Shown here: one piece after another, positions 26,578 through 35,073 of the stretch | Position numbering within the stretch: the first letter of the stretch is position 1 | How the letters are laid out: every line of letters begins with the position of its first letter | DNA from: an uncultured Macellibacteroides sp. | GTDB taxonomy: Bacteria > Bacteroidota > Bacteroidia > Bacteroidales > Tannerellaceae | Length of the DNA stretch: 64,000 nt | Assembly: GCF_963667135.1 (NCBI RefSeq) | Contig: NZ_OY762974.1 | Span: 930,001 to 994,000, forward strand | Direction: 5' to 3' | Notes under the pieces: generated by a model | Seen by the model: the letters and a program-made list of their open reading frames with translations, nothing else | Told to the model about the DNA's origin: nothing | The model's database searches: none | Translations under genes and position numbers: made by a program

Positions 26578-28408
26578 AAGCTAATTTTGTATTAATTTTA
26601 TCAAAAAGCACTTTGACTGATTGAGGTATCTCTTTTCCGGATTTGACTATCGTATGTGCTATTGTTAGTCCAAATTTAGTTTTTTGAGAAGCCATCATGT
26701 CATATAAAGCATTTTTATAACCTTCAGTCCCACTATAATTTCTTTTAGTGTCTACAAATATATTTTGATTGCAAGTGCGGCATACACCATTAGTCCTTTC
26801 ACGTCCACTTGATGTGCCATTTTTACTTTGGATATAATTCTCAATATATCCTTCACCATTGAGCTCGATTAGAGATGACTCAATTTCTTCTATATAATCT
26901 TGACTCAAAATATCCTTTTCAAAATCGGCATTATTTTCTAATATAACAATGTTATTCTCATTATTAATAGTTGTAAAAGAACTCCCAATAACCTTCTTTA
27001 CTGCGCTAGACATCTTACTTATCGGTTGAGTCTCTCCATCACTAAAAATAAACCAAGGTATGTTGAATGCTTCAGCAAATCTCAAAAAGGGCAGATATTG
27101 CCCTGCTCCACCAACTCCAACAAAATCTATCCCCAATTCGGATGGATGTCTCTCAAAATATTTTTCCGCAAAAATTGGTAAAGCCTGTTCTTCTGTTTCT
27201 CCTTCAAATAGAACCAATGCTTTTGAAAAAAATAATTCTCCTTTTGTATTTATTACTTTTTGCCGTAATTTTCTTTCATCACCATCCTCCAAATCACTTA
27301 ATGCTACCCAACCACACATTACCTGCTCTTCATTTTTATACAATCCACATACTTCAGATATCTCTGCTGATGCCGCAATATAAGAAGAGTGTGTTGATAT
27401 GATCTTTTGTCCCGGCATTTCAGCCATTTGTCGATACAATTTCTTCTGAGCATTAGGGTGTAGATGTGATTCGGGTTCCTCAATGGCAATAATCGGGAAA
27501 AACACAGAACCTTCTGCCTCTGCCAAATTACAACTATGCATAATAAAAGCTTTCAAAGTTAGTAAAGATGACCAGCTACGAGTACCCATTCCATGATAGT
27601 CCATAGTAAAACTATTGCTGCGTTCACCATAATGAATAGATATTGCTTTATTTAAATCTCTTATTTTTTTAGAGAAAGGGGATAATTCGACGCCACTGCT
27701 ATTATTTTCCATTGCGGAATTAATGCCTGATAATGCTTCTTTTATAGTTGTTAATATAGTGCTTTTATCAATAGTTTGTTCATTTAAGTCTGCAATAAGT
27801 TTCTCTAATGCCTCAATTTCTTGTGGATCATATCCTTTTGCAGCATCAGCCAACATCTTTCCAAGATAAGATGTCTTAAGTTTCATATCCTCAACTATAT
27901 CTCTTTGCGCATTTATATAGAAAAAAGGTAATTGCTCAATAGAAAATGTTTGTTTTTTTCCTACTATATCCTGCCATTTTTCAGAGCCCTGCGTATTCCA
28001 ATTATTTAATATTTGTTGTTCGATGTCGAATTTACTTAAAAGATTATTATACTTTGCAATAGTACGCAACGGAACATAAGACATATTTTCCGAAAATTTA
28101 ATTTTCTCTGCTTTAAATAAGACCTCCCAGTCTTCGTCAAAAATTGCAGAACATGTACCTTGATCCCCAACTTGAACTATTCGTATGTCAACAATAATTT
28201 TTTCAGCTATTTCTGTTTGAGACATATGCAAATCATCGATTTCCAAGAATGCCCTGCTTCCCAGAGCCAATTGAAGAGCTTTTAATACAGTTGTTTTACC
28301 TGTATTATTCATACCTGTCAATACAGTTGTTTCACTAAGCGACATTTGGAAATCATTCAATCCCCTCAAACCTGATATGCGTATTTTATCAATAAGTATA
28401 TTTTTCAT
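26570..28408 (-). CDS. gajA: Gabija nuclease GajA (OLD-family ATPase with TOPRIM)
   Basis: 612 residues. The N-terminal ABC-type ATPase has Walker A VLTGMNNTGKTTVLK and, at about 325, Walker B with an LHPNAQ-type loop (AIEEPESHLHPNAQ). The TOPRIM half has ALVLFEGETEEQAL (catalytic Glu near 406) and FIFSDGET (acidic pair near 454). A single CRTC motif lies near 545. GajA cuts DNA when nucleotide levels fall during phage infection, and works in a complex with GajB. The gajB start overlaps its stop by 8 bases, and a broken XRE regulator gene ends directly before its ATG. The start is the first ATG after that stop. Confidence 0.88.
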   Translation of the reverse strand: MKNILIDKIRISGLRGLNDFQMSLSETTVLTGMNNTGKTTVLKALQLALGSRAFLEIDDLHMSQTEIAEKIIVDIRIVQVGDQGTCSAIFDEDWEVLFKAEKIKFSENMSYVPLRTIAKYNNLLSKFDIEQQILNNWNTQGSEKWQDIVGKKQTFSIEQLPFFYINAQRDIVEDMKLKTSYLGKMLADAAKGYDPQEIEALEKLIADLNEQTIDKSTILTTIKEALSGINSAMENNSSGVELSPFSKKIRDLNKAISIHYGERSNSFTMDYHGMGTRSWSSLLTLKAFIMHSCNLAEAEGSVFFPIIAIEEPESHLHPNAQKKLYRQMAEMPGQKIISTHSSYIAASAEISEVCGLYKNEEQVMCGWVALSDLEDGDERKLRQKVINTKGELFFSKALVLFEGETEEQALPIFAEKYFERHPSELGIDFVGVGGAGQYLPFLRFAEAFNIPWFIFSDGETQPISKMSSAVKKVIGSSFTTINNENNIVILENNADFEKDILSQDYIEEIESSLIELNGEGYIENYIQSKNGTSSGRERTNGVCRTCNQNIFVDTKRNYSGTEGYKNALYDMMASQKTKFGLTIAHTIVKSGKEIPQSVKVLFDKINTKLAYE

Positions 28409-28604
28409 CTATTTAATTTTATTCAGTAATTCCCATACATCAAATTCTAGTATCTCTGCAATTCGAGCAAATTTTATGACTAATGGTTGAGCGTGGTTAC
28501 TGTACCTTTTTGAAATCGAGACAGTTTTTTAACTCTTTCTCAAACCATTTTCCGCTCTTATTCTTCTTTACGATAGCTACTTTTTGCCTATTTATCTGCT
28601 TCAC
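28409..28604 (-). pseudogene. XRE-type helix-turn-helix regulator, frameshifted
   Basis: A GTG at 28602-28604 opens INRQKVAIVKKNKSGKWFEK; after one extra base the other frame continues KTVSISKRYSNHAQP and FARIAEILEFDVWELLNKIK to TAG at 28409-28411. Joined, this is a 64-residue XRE-family regulator of the INRIKxxLxEKxxxxKWLAEQ type. The stop codon directly abuts the gajA ATG, so it was probably the first gene of the Gabija operon. The total of 196 bases fits one inserted base. Confidence 0.7.
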
Positions 28605-28914
28605 ACCAACTTTTAATTTGACCTAAAGTACAAAGCTGTTGATTTTTCTAATATAAACATAGACTTAACTGTTTTATTTTCATCTTTACTGTACAAAATC
28701 GAAATGAGCCACTTGAAACGTAATCGCTATGCTATTCACCTAATTTAATTTTATTCTTAACCCAATTACATGGTATAAGCTTCAGATAATCGCTTTCTCC
28801 CTTGATTAAAAAGAAACGTCCAATTCATATGTTATTTATTTTAAAGCATTTTATTCTCTGTTCGTTTGCGCGCACAAGACAAATAAAGGCAATTAAATTT
28901 TTGATATTTATGAT
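28605..28914. other. Intergenic region with IS66 tnpC tail relic
   Basis: About 310 bases upstream of the XRE relic. Positions about 28741-28816 match 21531-21605 and encode the last residues of a tnpC on the minus strand (NQGRKRLSEAYTM, then stop). No complete gene is present. A promoter for the gajAB unit should lie here, but no convincing TAnnTTTG box was found. Confidence 0.5.
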
Positions 28915-29284
28915 TTAACCCAGTATGGTAAGGGTAAGATTCTCAAGAGCTGAACATCCTTCCATAAAAGCCGTTAAATAATTCTTCAAGAATTGAGAAA
29001 ATGACAGTTTGCCTATTTTGCAAGTTGCAACAAAGGTATGATAAACCGTCGAGGTCTCAGCACCCTTATGACTATCAAAAGCCATTTTGTTCTTTCGCCG
29101 AATTGTCAGAGTACGAATCGAACGTTTCACCATAGAATTATTAATGCAATACCGATCGTAATTGCGATAAGCCATAAAAGAAGTCCATGCGTTCTTTAAA
29201 TAATGGAGAGCCTTAGTAATCAGGCTACCTTTGGGTAATGGGTCGTCAAGCAGACGCGTTAACTCCATCCAAATGAAACCTACT
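28915..29284 (-). pseudogene. tnpC: IS66 transposase C-terminal fragment
   Basis: The frame reads GFIWMELTRLLDDPLPKGS, then YDRYCINNSMVKRSIRTL and the tail FSQFLKNYLTAFMEGCS. This matches the end of IS66 transposases (the DNN.VE.+IR region), with the normally conserved residues partly changed (NNSMVKRSIR). Its 5' part is missing where it meets the DUF4917 gene at about 29285. It belongs to a different IS66 subtype from the copy at 21472-22779. Confidence 0.7.
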
Positions 29285-30338
29285 CTTTTGGGGGGGTCTG
29301 CCAAACATTAGCAGTTGTAGCATTATACATTTTAACCTTGCACTTGAATTTATCCTTTATTTTTTCGATATGTTTTAAATCAGCATCAGAATAAACACCA
29401 ATGTAAATACTATGTAACCTATTTGAAATTGGTTGTTTAGAGGCTTTGTTAATCGCATTAATTATGTGAGTATCATTATCTCCAAAGTTGAATCCAAATG
29501 TTATCAGTGAACCTGTTATTGAAGAAAACTTATCATAGCAGTAAGAAAGATATCTGTTGTGCATTATATGTGAAAGCTTTTCAGTTGCATTACCCGCAGT
29601 TACAAAAATAGGATATTCCTTCTTTTCCATTCTCTTTTTTATTTTTTCTAAAAGGTATTCTCCGTCATATTTTTCTTTTATTATCTCTATTCCTGTATCA
29701 AAAAGAGGGAGCGCACCATGTAAATAAAATACAGTTTGACTCTCCTTGTTTTTTCCCCAACGCAATTCTGAAAACTCAGGTTCATAATCCGATACAAATT
29801 CATCATCTAATGGATTTTCAAGCTCTCTGCCGAATCCATCTCCTGCATTTTTTATAGTATTTCGCATAAGTACCCAATAAAGAAGTAAGTCATAGTTTGA
29901 AGAAAAAAGATATCCATCACTAGATAAATAGTCTTCTAGAAAGGAACAACAAGCAAGACTTTTTTCTTCTGGTACTTTAAAAACATGTTCAGGATGCATC
30001 ACTTGAACTGCATCAATCAAACTGCTCTTTAAATTCTCACTTGTTTGTTTAATTCTGATGATTAGTGATTCTTCTGCCTTAAAAACTTTTGCAACATCAG
30101 CAAAAAGGTCCAATTGCTGCATAATAACCTCAAAATTCTTGGTATTGATGCTATTGAATAATTGTTTTAATAATTCATCACTTGAATTTTCAATAAAAGT
30201 ACTTAATGCATTATACGAAAATATCTTGGAATCGTATCCCATACTAAATCCGTTACCTAGCAAAAGATGTTTTATCCGTTTCTCCTTTTTTAAATATTGG
30301 ACAACATCTTAGTATGTTTGAAGGTCTTCAACACTCAT
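29280..30338 (-). pseudogene. DUF4917 (SIR2-like) gene with nonsense codon 10
   Basis: The natural start is the ATG at 30336-30338, which overlaps the TGA of the upstream gene (ATGA). Its tenth codon is TAA (30309-30311); the frame then stays open for about 340 codons. The product, LLLGNGFSMGYDSKIFSY, then SSNYDLLLYWVL, FYLHGALPLF and FGFNFGDNDTHI, fits DUF4917, whose GNGFS, NYD and LHG motifs recall SIR2-like NAD-binding proteins. A TTG within LLLGNG could restart translation and would lose only about 24 residues, so partial function is possible. The C-terminus ends at the IS66 fragment junction, near a G7 run. Defence is suspected from the family's SIR2-like look and its position. Confidence 0.72.
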
Positions 30339-30649
30339 AAGTTTTTTTCTTTATCATTTATCCACCATTGAATTACATTTCTATCTCCAAAAACATTTTC
30401 ACTAAAATTTCTTTCATCTTTCTCTATTTCAAATGTTTTCTTATTTAGACTAAGAAATTTTGCTATTTGGGAATGAACTGTTTGAAAAGCGTCCTGACCT
30501 TTATATTCTACAAGCATTCCAATGTATTCCGATTCATATTTTTTGGAGAACTTCTCAATAAAATCATGGGAACTAAATCTTTCAGGTAAATCTGAAATAA
30601 TAATTTTTATTTCAGACATATTCATTTTCATAAAATTATCTATACTCAT
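30335..30649 (-). CDS. 104-residue partner of the DUF4917 gene
   Basis: 104 residues (an alternative ATG, MKMN, lies 6 codons in). The composition suggests a small helical DNA-binding or adaptor protein: SSHDFIEKFSKKYESEYIGM, then AFQTVHSQIAKFLSLNKK, and a C-terminal NVFGDRNVIQWW. I do not recognise the family. The stop overlaps the DUF4917 start (ATGA), which normally means coupled translation and a joint function. It is the most upstream gene of the island on this side. Confidence 0.62.
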   Translation of the reverse strand: MSIDNFMKMNMSEIKIIISDLPERFSSHDFIEKFSKKYESEYIGMLVEYKGQDAFQTVHSQIAKFLSLNKKTFEIEKDERNFSENVFGDRNVIQWWINDKEKNL

Positions 30650-30868
30650 ATTTTAGTAAGTTTAATCAATTTATTATTAACACTTAAATGTTAAAAGTCC
30701 GCTTTAACTTCAATACTAGCTGTCACAATATTCTCCTATTTCATTCATAAATATTAGTGTTTGCAGGGGCTACATCGGCATATATAAAGGCATAGTAGTA
30801 ACTTAGTCAACTTTCTCACCAATACAAGCAATTGATCTTTTTTACTAAAGCTCTAGAATATTGTTCGC

Positions 30869-31052
30869 ATGAAAAAAAATCGTTTTGTTTTGTTTGCTCT
30901 CACTTGATATTATTGCTCATCCACAACAAAGCCCCGTCAGTCCCAAAGCCAAGCCCTTCCACATGGGGCATATTCTTTGTTATCTAACTATCTTCTTTAG
31001 CTTGCAAAATCTATTTCTAAATCTTGTATTTTCTTTGCTGGCGAATAGGTGA
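30869..31052 (+). pseudogene. Possible short exported-protein relic, A8-run frameshift
   Basis: ATG at 30869 is followed by eight A bases and the frame soon stops. If one A is removed, it reads MKKIVLFCLLSLDIIAHPQQ (a good signal peptide) and continues to TGA at 31050-31052, 184 bases in all, one more than a multiple of three. The rest of the product is not recognised. This may be chance or a small degraded gene. Confidence 0.3.
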
Positions 31053-31383
31053 ATGTTTGTTTATGATTTTATACTAAAATGAGGCAAAGTTCTTAACCGG
31101 GTGGAATGAAGTGGTTTTCCTTTTATTCATGGTTAACAAATAGTGCTCAAGGTGGTATTTTCGATTATTCAAACATTGATCTTTTTATCAATTAAGTCGT
31201 CCCAAATATAATGTTTATTTTTAAATTGAAGCATAAGTCATCTAATTAATTTGTAATTATTTTTTCAAGTGTTTATTTAATGGTGAATCGATAAAACAGG
31301 GAATATACAAAATCAAGGGTATCTTTAGCTGCTACAGTCCTGTGTAGTAGCGCGATTACTATAGTCTTTTATTATTTTGTGTA

Positions 31384-31493
31384 CGAACAAGTATTCGTTT
31401 GTCATATGGATACCTTGCGTTTGTCAATTGTCAAACGCAAGGTATCCATATGTTGACTTTGCGTTTGCGATATGGCAAACGAATAGTTGTTCG
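31384..31493. repeat. Nested palindrome, 110 bp
   Basis: The inner arms at 31403-31423 and 31432-31452 are perfect 21-bp inverted repeats (CATATGGATACCTTGCGTTT plus G) around an 8-base loop. Outer arms at 31384-31409 and 31469-31493 also pair (CGAACAAGTATTCGTTTG against CGAATAGTTGTTCG and neighbours) with a few mismatches. The outer arm overlaps the inner one, so two alternative folds are possible. Confidence 0.85.
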
Positions 31494-31630
31494 TAGTCTT
31501 CGGGATAGATTGTCGTAGTGTTATGGTTAGTTTATCGTTGAATGGGGACTAACTATTAGCTAGTTGGAAATTTCCGGGGTGCGTAAAATGCGTGTTTTAT
31601 TTTTATTGCGTTCCTGAAATGGGTGTGAGA

Positions 31631-31718
31631 TGACAGATGATTTGTATCTGTCACCAGGTATCTATCACTCGCAGAGCCCTTTCCAGTAAAGGGTTTAGGG
31701 GCATAAAGTGATAGATGA
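31631..31718. terminator. Hairpin pair at the 3' end of the transporter operon
   Basis: TGACAGAT (31631-31638) pairs with ATCTGTCA (31646-31653). A second structure pairs ATCTATCACT (31660-31669) with AGTGATAGAT (31707-31716) and encloses CCCTTT..AAAGGG. The unit lies 26 bases beyond the stop of the minus-strand ABC gene, where a terminator is expected, but no run of T follows on the minus strand. Confidence 0.45.
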
Positions 31719-31743
31719 CAGATGTTTTTCGAATAAATCGGTG

Positions 31744-32787
31744 TTATGGAGTGGTATCGAGTTGGGGGCGGTATTGTTCTACGGTTTCGAGCAGGGCTTC
31801 GATGGTGGGAACGGGGATGTGGGTACCGTTGGGGGTGCAGAACACATAGCCGGGGGTTTGCAGGTTGCCGGTTTCGATGTAGTAGGCGGATTCGAGGGTT
31901 CGTCCGGCCAGGATGCCGTTGCGTTGCAGGGCTTTGCGGGCCATGGCGAACTTCTGGCCGTGACCGGTTAAGCGGATCTGGGCATCGTATTGGTTGTCTA
32001 TCCGGAACAGGCCTATTTCGGTATCGAATACAATGCCTTTACGGGCAAAGAATCCGCTCAGGCTTCCGTCCAGCGACAGGTCCTCGGGTGTGCCGGTGGC
32101 AATGCCGCCGCCTTTGTCCATCAGCCATATTTTGTCGGCCAGCTGCAGGGCCAGTTCCATGTCGTGGGTGGACAGAAAGATGGTTTTGTTTGTCTGCCGC
32201 GTAAGCTGGTGCAGCAGTTGCATAATCTCTACCTTGCTTGGAAAATCGAGGAAAGCCGTGGGTTCGTCCAGGAAGATTACCGGCGTTTCCTGCGCCAGCA
32301 CTTTGGCAATCATCACCTTTTGTCTTTCGCCGTCGCTCAGGGTATGCACCATCCGGTGGGTAAGGTTTTCGATCCTGACCAGCGAGATGGATTCGCGCAC
32401 AATCTCCCGGTCCCGACCCCTCAGTCGGCCCCAGAATCCGGTATACGGACTACGTCCCATGCCCACCAACTCCTCCACGGTCATGTTTCGCACATCACAT
32501 TTATCGGTCAGCACCACCCCAATAATGGTGGCCAGTTCCTTATCTGTATAGTGCCCTATTTCCTTCCCCATCACCTTGGTCTGCCCGTTCAGTTTAGGCT
32601 GGAAGGCAGAAAGTGTACGCAACAAGGTAGATTTACCCGCACCGTTGGCACCGAGCAGGCAAGTTAGTTCGCCTCCGTGAATGGAAGCGTTTATATCTTC
32701 GGCCACTACTTTGGTCTGCTTCTTTCCGACATAGCCGATGGAAAGGGAACAGAGCTGGATGGTATGTAGATTGGTTTGCTTACTCAT
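31744..32787 (-). CDS. FecE/BtuD-type ABC transporter ATPase
   Basis: About 347 residues from the ATG at 32785-32787 (MSKQTNLHTIQLCS); the longer frame extends into the permease gene. Walker A LLGANGAGKSTLLRT, signature HTLSDGERQKVMIA, Walker B VIFLDEPTAFLDFP and H-loop FLSTHDMELALQL are all present. After about residue 250 comes a ~100-residue extension (FFARKGIVFDTEIGLFRIDN onward) that is not part of the ATPase fold. It energises import of an iron chelate or corrinoid. It overlaps the permease stop by 8 bases, so translation is coupled. Confidence 0.88.
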   Translation of the reverse strand: MSKQTNLHTIQLCSLSIGYVGKKQTKVVAEDINASIHGGELTCLLGANGAGKSTLLRTLSAFQPKLNGQTKVMGKEIGHYTDKELATIIGVVLTDKCDVRNMTVEELVGMGRSPYTGFWGRLRGRDREIVRESISLVRIENLTHRMVHTLSDGERQKVMIAKVLAQETPVIFLDEPTAFLDFPSKVEIMQLLHQLTRQTNKTIFLSTHDMELALQLADKIWLMDKGGGIATGTPEDLSLDGSLSGFFARKGIVFDTEIGLFRIDNQYDAQIRLTGHGQKFAMARKALQRNGILAGRTLESAYYIETGNLQTPGYVFCTPNGTHIPVPTIEALLETVEQYRPQLDTTP

Positions 32788-33817
32788 TGAGGTCGTCTTT
32801 ACGTTTTCTGAATAATACCGAGGCCACCACGGGAGCTCCCACAAGGGCGGTGACCGAATTAACAGGGAGCGCCCCTTCCAGTCCGGGCATGCGGGCAATC
32901 AGGTTGCAGATCAGGGCCAGGGAAGCGCCGGCAAACAATACGGCCGGCATCAGGATGCGATGGTCCGATGTATGAAAGATGGCCCGGCACAAGTGCGGAA
33001 CCGCCAGACCCAGAAAGACAATAGGTCCGCAGTAAGCGGTTACAATGGCTACCAGTACACCCGACGAGGTGATAACGAGCAACCGCGAACGCTTGATGTT
33101 TAGTCCCAGGTTACGTGCATAGCCATCGCCCAGCAACATGAGGTTCATTGTTTTTATCAACAGGAAGGAGAGCGGAATGAGCACCGCCATGAGGATGACA
33201 AAAAGGACAACCTGATCGCCGGACACCCGCGAAAAGCTGCCTAATCCCCAGATTACATAAGCCCGGATATCCTCCTCCACGCTGAAATACTTCAGTACCC
33301 CGATAATGGCATTGGCCACATAGCCAATCATCACCCCGATGATAAGCAGGGTTACGTTTCCTTTTACCTTTTGCGATACGTAAACGATAAGTGCCATGAT
33401 AGAAAGGGCTCCGGCTATGGCGGCTACCGATAAGGCAATTTCGCCTACGTAGCCCAGTTTGCTGAGGGCTATTCCTCCCAGGCTGCCGGACAGCAACACC
33501 ACAAAGGCAACACCCAGACTGGCGCCGGAACTGATACCCAATACCGAGGGACCAGCCAGAGGATTACGGAATACGGTCTGCATCTGCAGTCCGCTGATGG
33601 CCAGTCCGGCTCCAGCCACAAGGGCGGTGAGCGCCTGCGGCACGCGCGACTTCAGGATAATGTTCTGCCACACCTGGGATTCGTCGTTTGTCTGCATCAG
33701 GATATGCCAAACCGACTTAAGGGGAATGGCAACCGAGCCTAACAGCAGGTTAAGCATAAAGAATAAAAAGACGGATGCCACAATCAATAGCATGAACAGG
33801 GTGGTAGGTCGCTTCAT
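32780..33817 (-). CDS. FecCD/BtuC-family ABC transporter permease
   Basis: 345 residues with about ten membrane helices. Typical segments: LTALVAGAGLAISGLQMQTV, FRNPLAGPSVLGISSGASLG and the ATPase-contact loop GLAVPHLCRAIFHTSDHR. This is the permease type for iron-siderophore, haem and cobalamin import. It sits between the binding-protein gene (6-base gap) and the ATPase gene (8-base overlap). The divergent neighbour encodes a cobalamin-pathway enzyme, which favours a corrinoid or cobalt-related substrate (inference). Confidence 0.9.
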   Translation of the reverse strand: MKRPTTLFMLLIVASVFLFFMLNLLLGSVAIPLKSVWHILMQTNDESQVWQNIILKSRVPQALTALVAGAGLAISGLQMQTVFRNPLAGPSVLGISSGASLGVAFVVLLSGSLGGIALSKLGYVGEIALSVAAIAGALSIMALIVYVSQKVKGNVTLLIIGVMIGYVANAIIGVLKYFSVEEDIRAYVIWGLGSFSRVSGDQVVLFVILMAVLIPLSFLLIKTMNLMLLGDGYARNLGLNIKRSRLLVITSSGVLVAIVTAYCGPIVFLGLAVPHLCRAIFHTSDHRILMPAVLFAGASLALICNLIARMPGLEGALPVNSVTALVGAPVVASVLFRKRKDDLNE

Positions 33818-33823
33818 GCCGGA

Positions 33824-34972
33824 TTATTTCATTAATTCGTAATATACCGGAGTATGATCGGGTAACAGGTCCGGATGAAAGGCCCGGATCAGATCGGCCA
33901 GTACCACTTCGGGTTGAGTAGGCGACGATTCATAAAAGGCCCTTTCGCGCAGGTTGCAGTAAACCACCCCCTTTTGGCGGAAGGCACGAAAGTCGGCATA
34001 CCGCGAATCTTCGGCTTTCAGGGCGTTATAGGAGAAGTCGCCGGGATAGCTATTCAGTATCCGCCAGAAATCGGCTTTGTCGGCCTGACTATACACGGTC
34101 TCAAAGTCGAGGGTCACTCCGCCCGAACGGTTGTCGTCCTTCAGGAAGTAGTCGGCTCCCGCATCGCGGAACAGCTGGGCAAGAAAGCTTTTGCCGCCCA
34201 CAGCGTACCAGTTACCGCCCCGCAGCTCGCCACTAAACACAACCGGACGCTTTTTTACGCTGGCCGTTAGTTGCAACAGTTCGTTGTAACGATGTTCGAT
34301 GACTTCAAATTTGGCATTGGCCTCGTTTTCCAGTCCCACCAGCAGACCGATGCATTTGATCCACTCCGCCTGACCAAGGGGTGTCATTTCTTTGTATCCC
34401 AGATGAGGTAACAGGGGGATGCCCAGTTCTTTCAGGGAATCGTATCCTCCCCGTTTGAACGGAGAGATCAGAATCAGATCGGGATTTGCACTCATGATCA
34501 CTTCGGCGTCAAAGTTACCTTCCATGCCTATTTTTTTTGTTTTACCCTCCTTAAGACGCTGCTTCATCTCCTTATTAAATAAGAACCGGCTGCTGGTGAT
34601 ACCGATTACCCGGTCCACCGCCTCCATGGCAATGAAGTTGGAAAGCTGAAGAGCGGTCATACAGATCACACTGCGCACGGGCGTTTCGATTACGGTATAG
34701 TCGGACGGAATGCCTTCGGGTTTGGTACCCCGGGGAACCAGGGCGAAGTGGTAAGAGGTACTCTCTTCCTGCTGCGGATCCTGTATATCCAGCAAGCGGT
34801 AGCCCGCATGGGAGGTAACACGGAATCCCTTGGCATAACTTGGATTCATGGGTGAAGAGATGGAATCCTGCAGGGCGGAAGCCGACTTACTATCGGACCT
34901 GGACGTATTTGAATGGCAGCCGGATATCAACAGAAGTGTAGCTAAGCACAGTCCGGCAAGAACTATTTTCAT
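33824..34972 (-). CDS. Periplasmic binding lipoprotein of BtuF/FecB type
   Basis: About 382 residues from the ATG at 34970-34972, giving a lipoprotein signal (VLAGLCLATLLLISGC). The helical-backbone binding fold of cluster A-II proteins is visible: VIGITSSRFLFNKEM, MSANPDLILISPF and GGKSFLAQLFRDAGADYFL. It delivers an iron chelate or corrinoid to the adjacent permease. A good -7-like box (TATCTTTG on the minus strand, 34998-35005) lies 26 bases upstream of the start. No cobalamin riboswitch is visible; the divergent spacer is only about 100 bases. Confidence 0.87.
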   Translation of the reverse strand: MKIVLAGLCLATLLLISGCHSNTSRSDSKSASALQDSISSPMNPSYAKGFRVTSHAGYRLLDIQDPQQEESTSYHFALVPRGTKPEGIPSDYTVIETPVRSVICMTALQLSNFIAMEAVDRVIGITSSRFLFNKEMKQRLKEGKTKKIGMEGNFDAEVIMSANPDLILISPFKRGGYDSLKELGIPLLPHLGYKEMTPLGQAEWIKCIGLLVGLENEANAKFEVIEHRYNELLQLTASVKKRPVVFSGELRGGNWYAVGGKSFLAQLFRDAGADYFLKDDNRSGGVTLDFETVYSQADKADFWRILNSYPGDFSYNALKAEDSRYADFRAFRQKGVVYCNLRERAFYESSPTQPEVVLADLIRAFHPDLLPDHTPVYYELMK

Positions 34973-35073
34973 GTGGGTATTACTTGTTATTTCACTACAA
35001 AGATACTTATTATACTTGTTTGTTCGGTGCAATTTGTCCAATTTTGCACACTGAAAACAACAAGCAAGCATCC

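Larger units (their letters stand above)
30650..31743. other. 1.1-kb gene-poor boundary region
   Basis: No intact gene. It separates the AT-rich island from the more GC-rich core genes. It contains one possible 60-codon relic (30869-31052), a large nested palindrome (31384-31493) and two hairpins (31631-31718) just before the transporter operon's end. Otherwise the sequence is AT-rich with no recognisable feature. Confidence 0.6.

Noticed and set aside
31384-31493. CRISPR array
   Set aside because: Only inverted, not regularly spaced direct repeats, with no unique spacers and no cas genes.
31708-32667. Long plus-strand frames opposite the importer ATPase
   Set aside because: They are shadows of a GC-richer gene; the minus-strand frame carries all ABC ATPase motifs.
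34973-35073. Cobalamin riboswitch between the importer and the methyltransferase gene
   Set aside because: The spacer is only about 100 bases and lacks the B12-box-like conserved strings.
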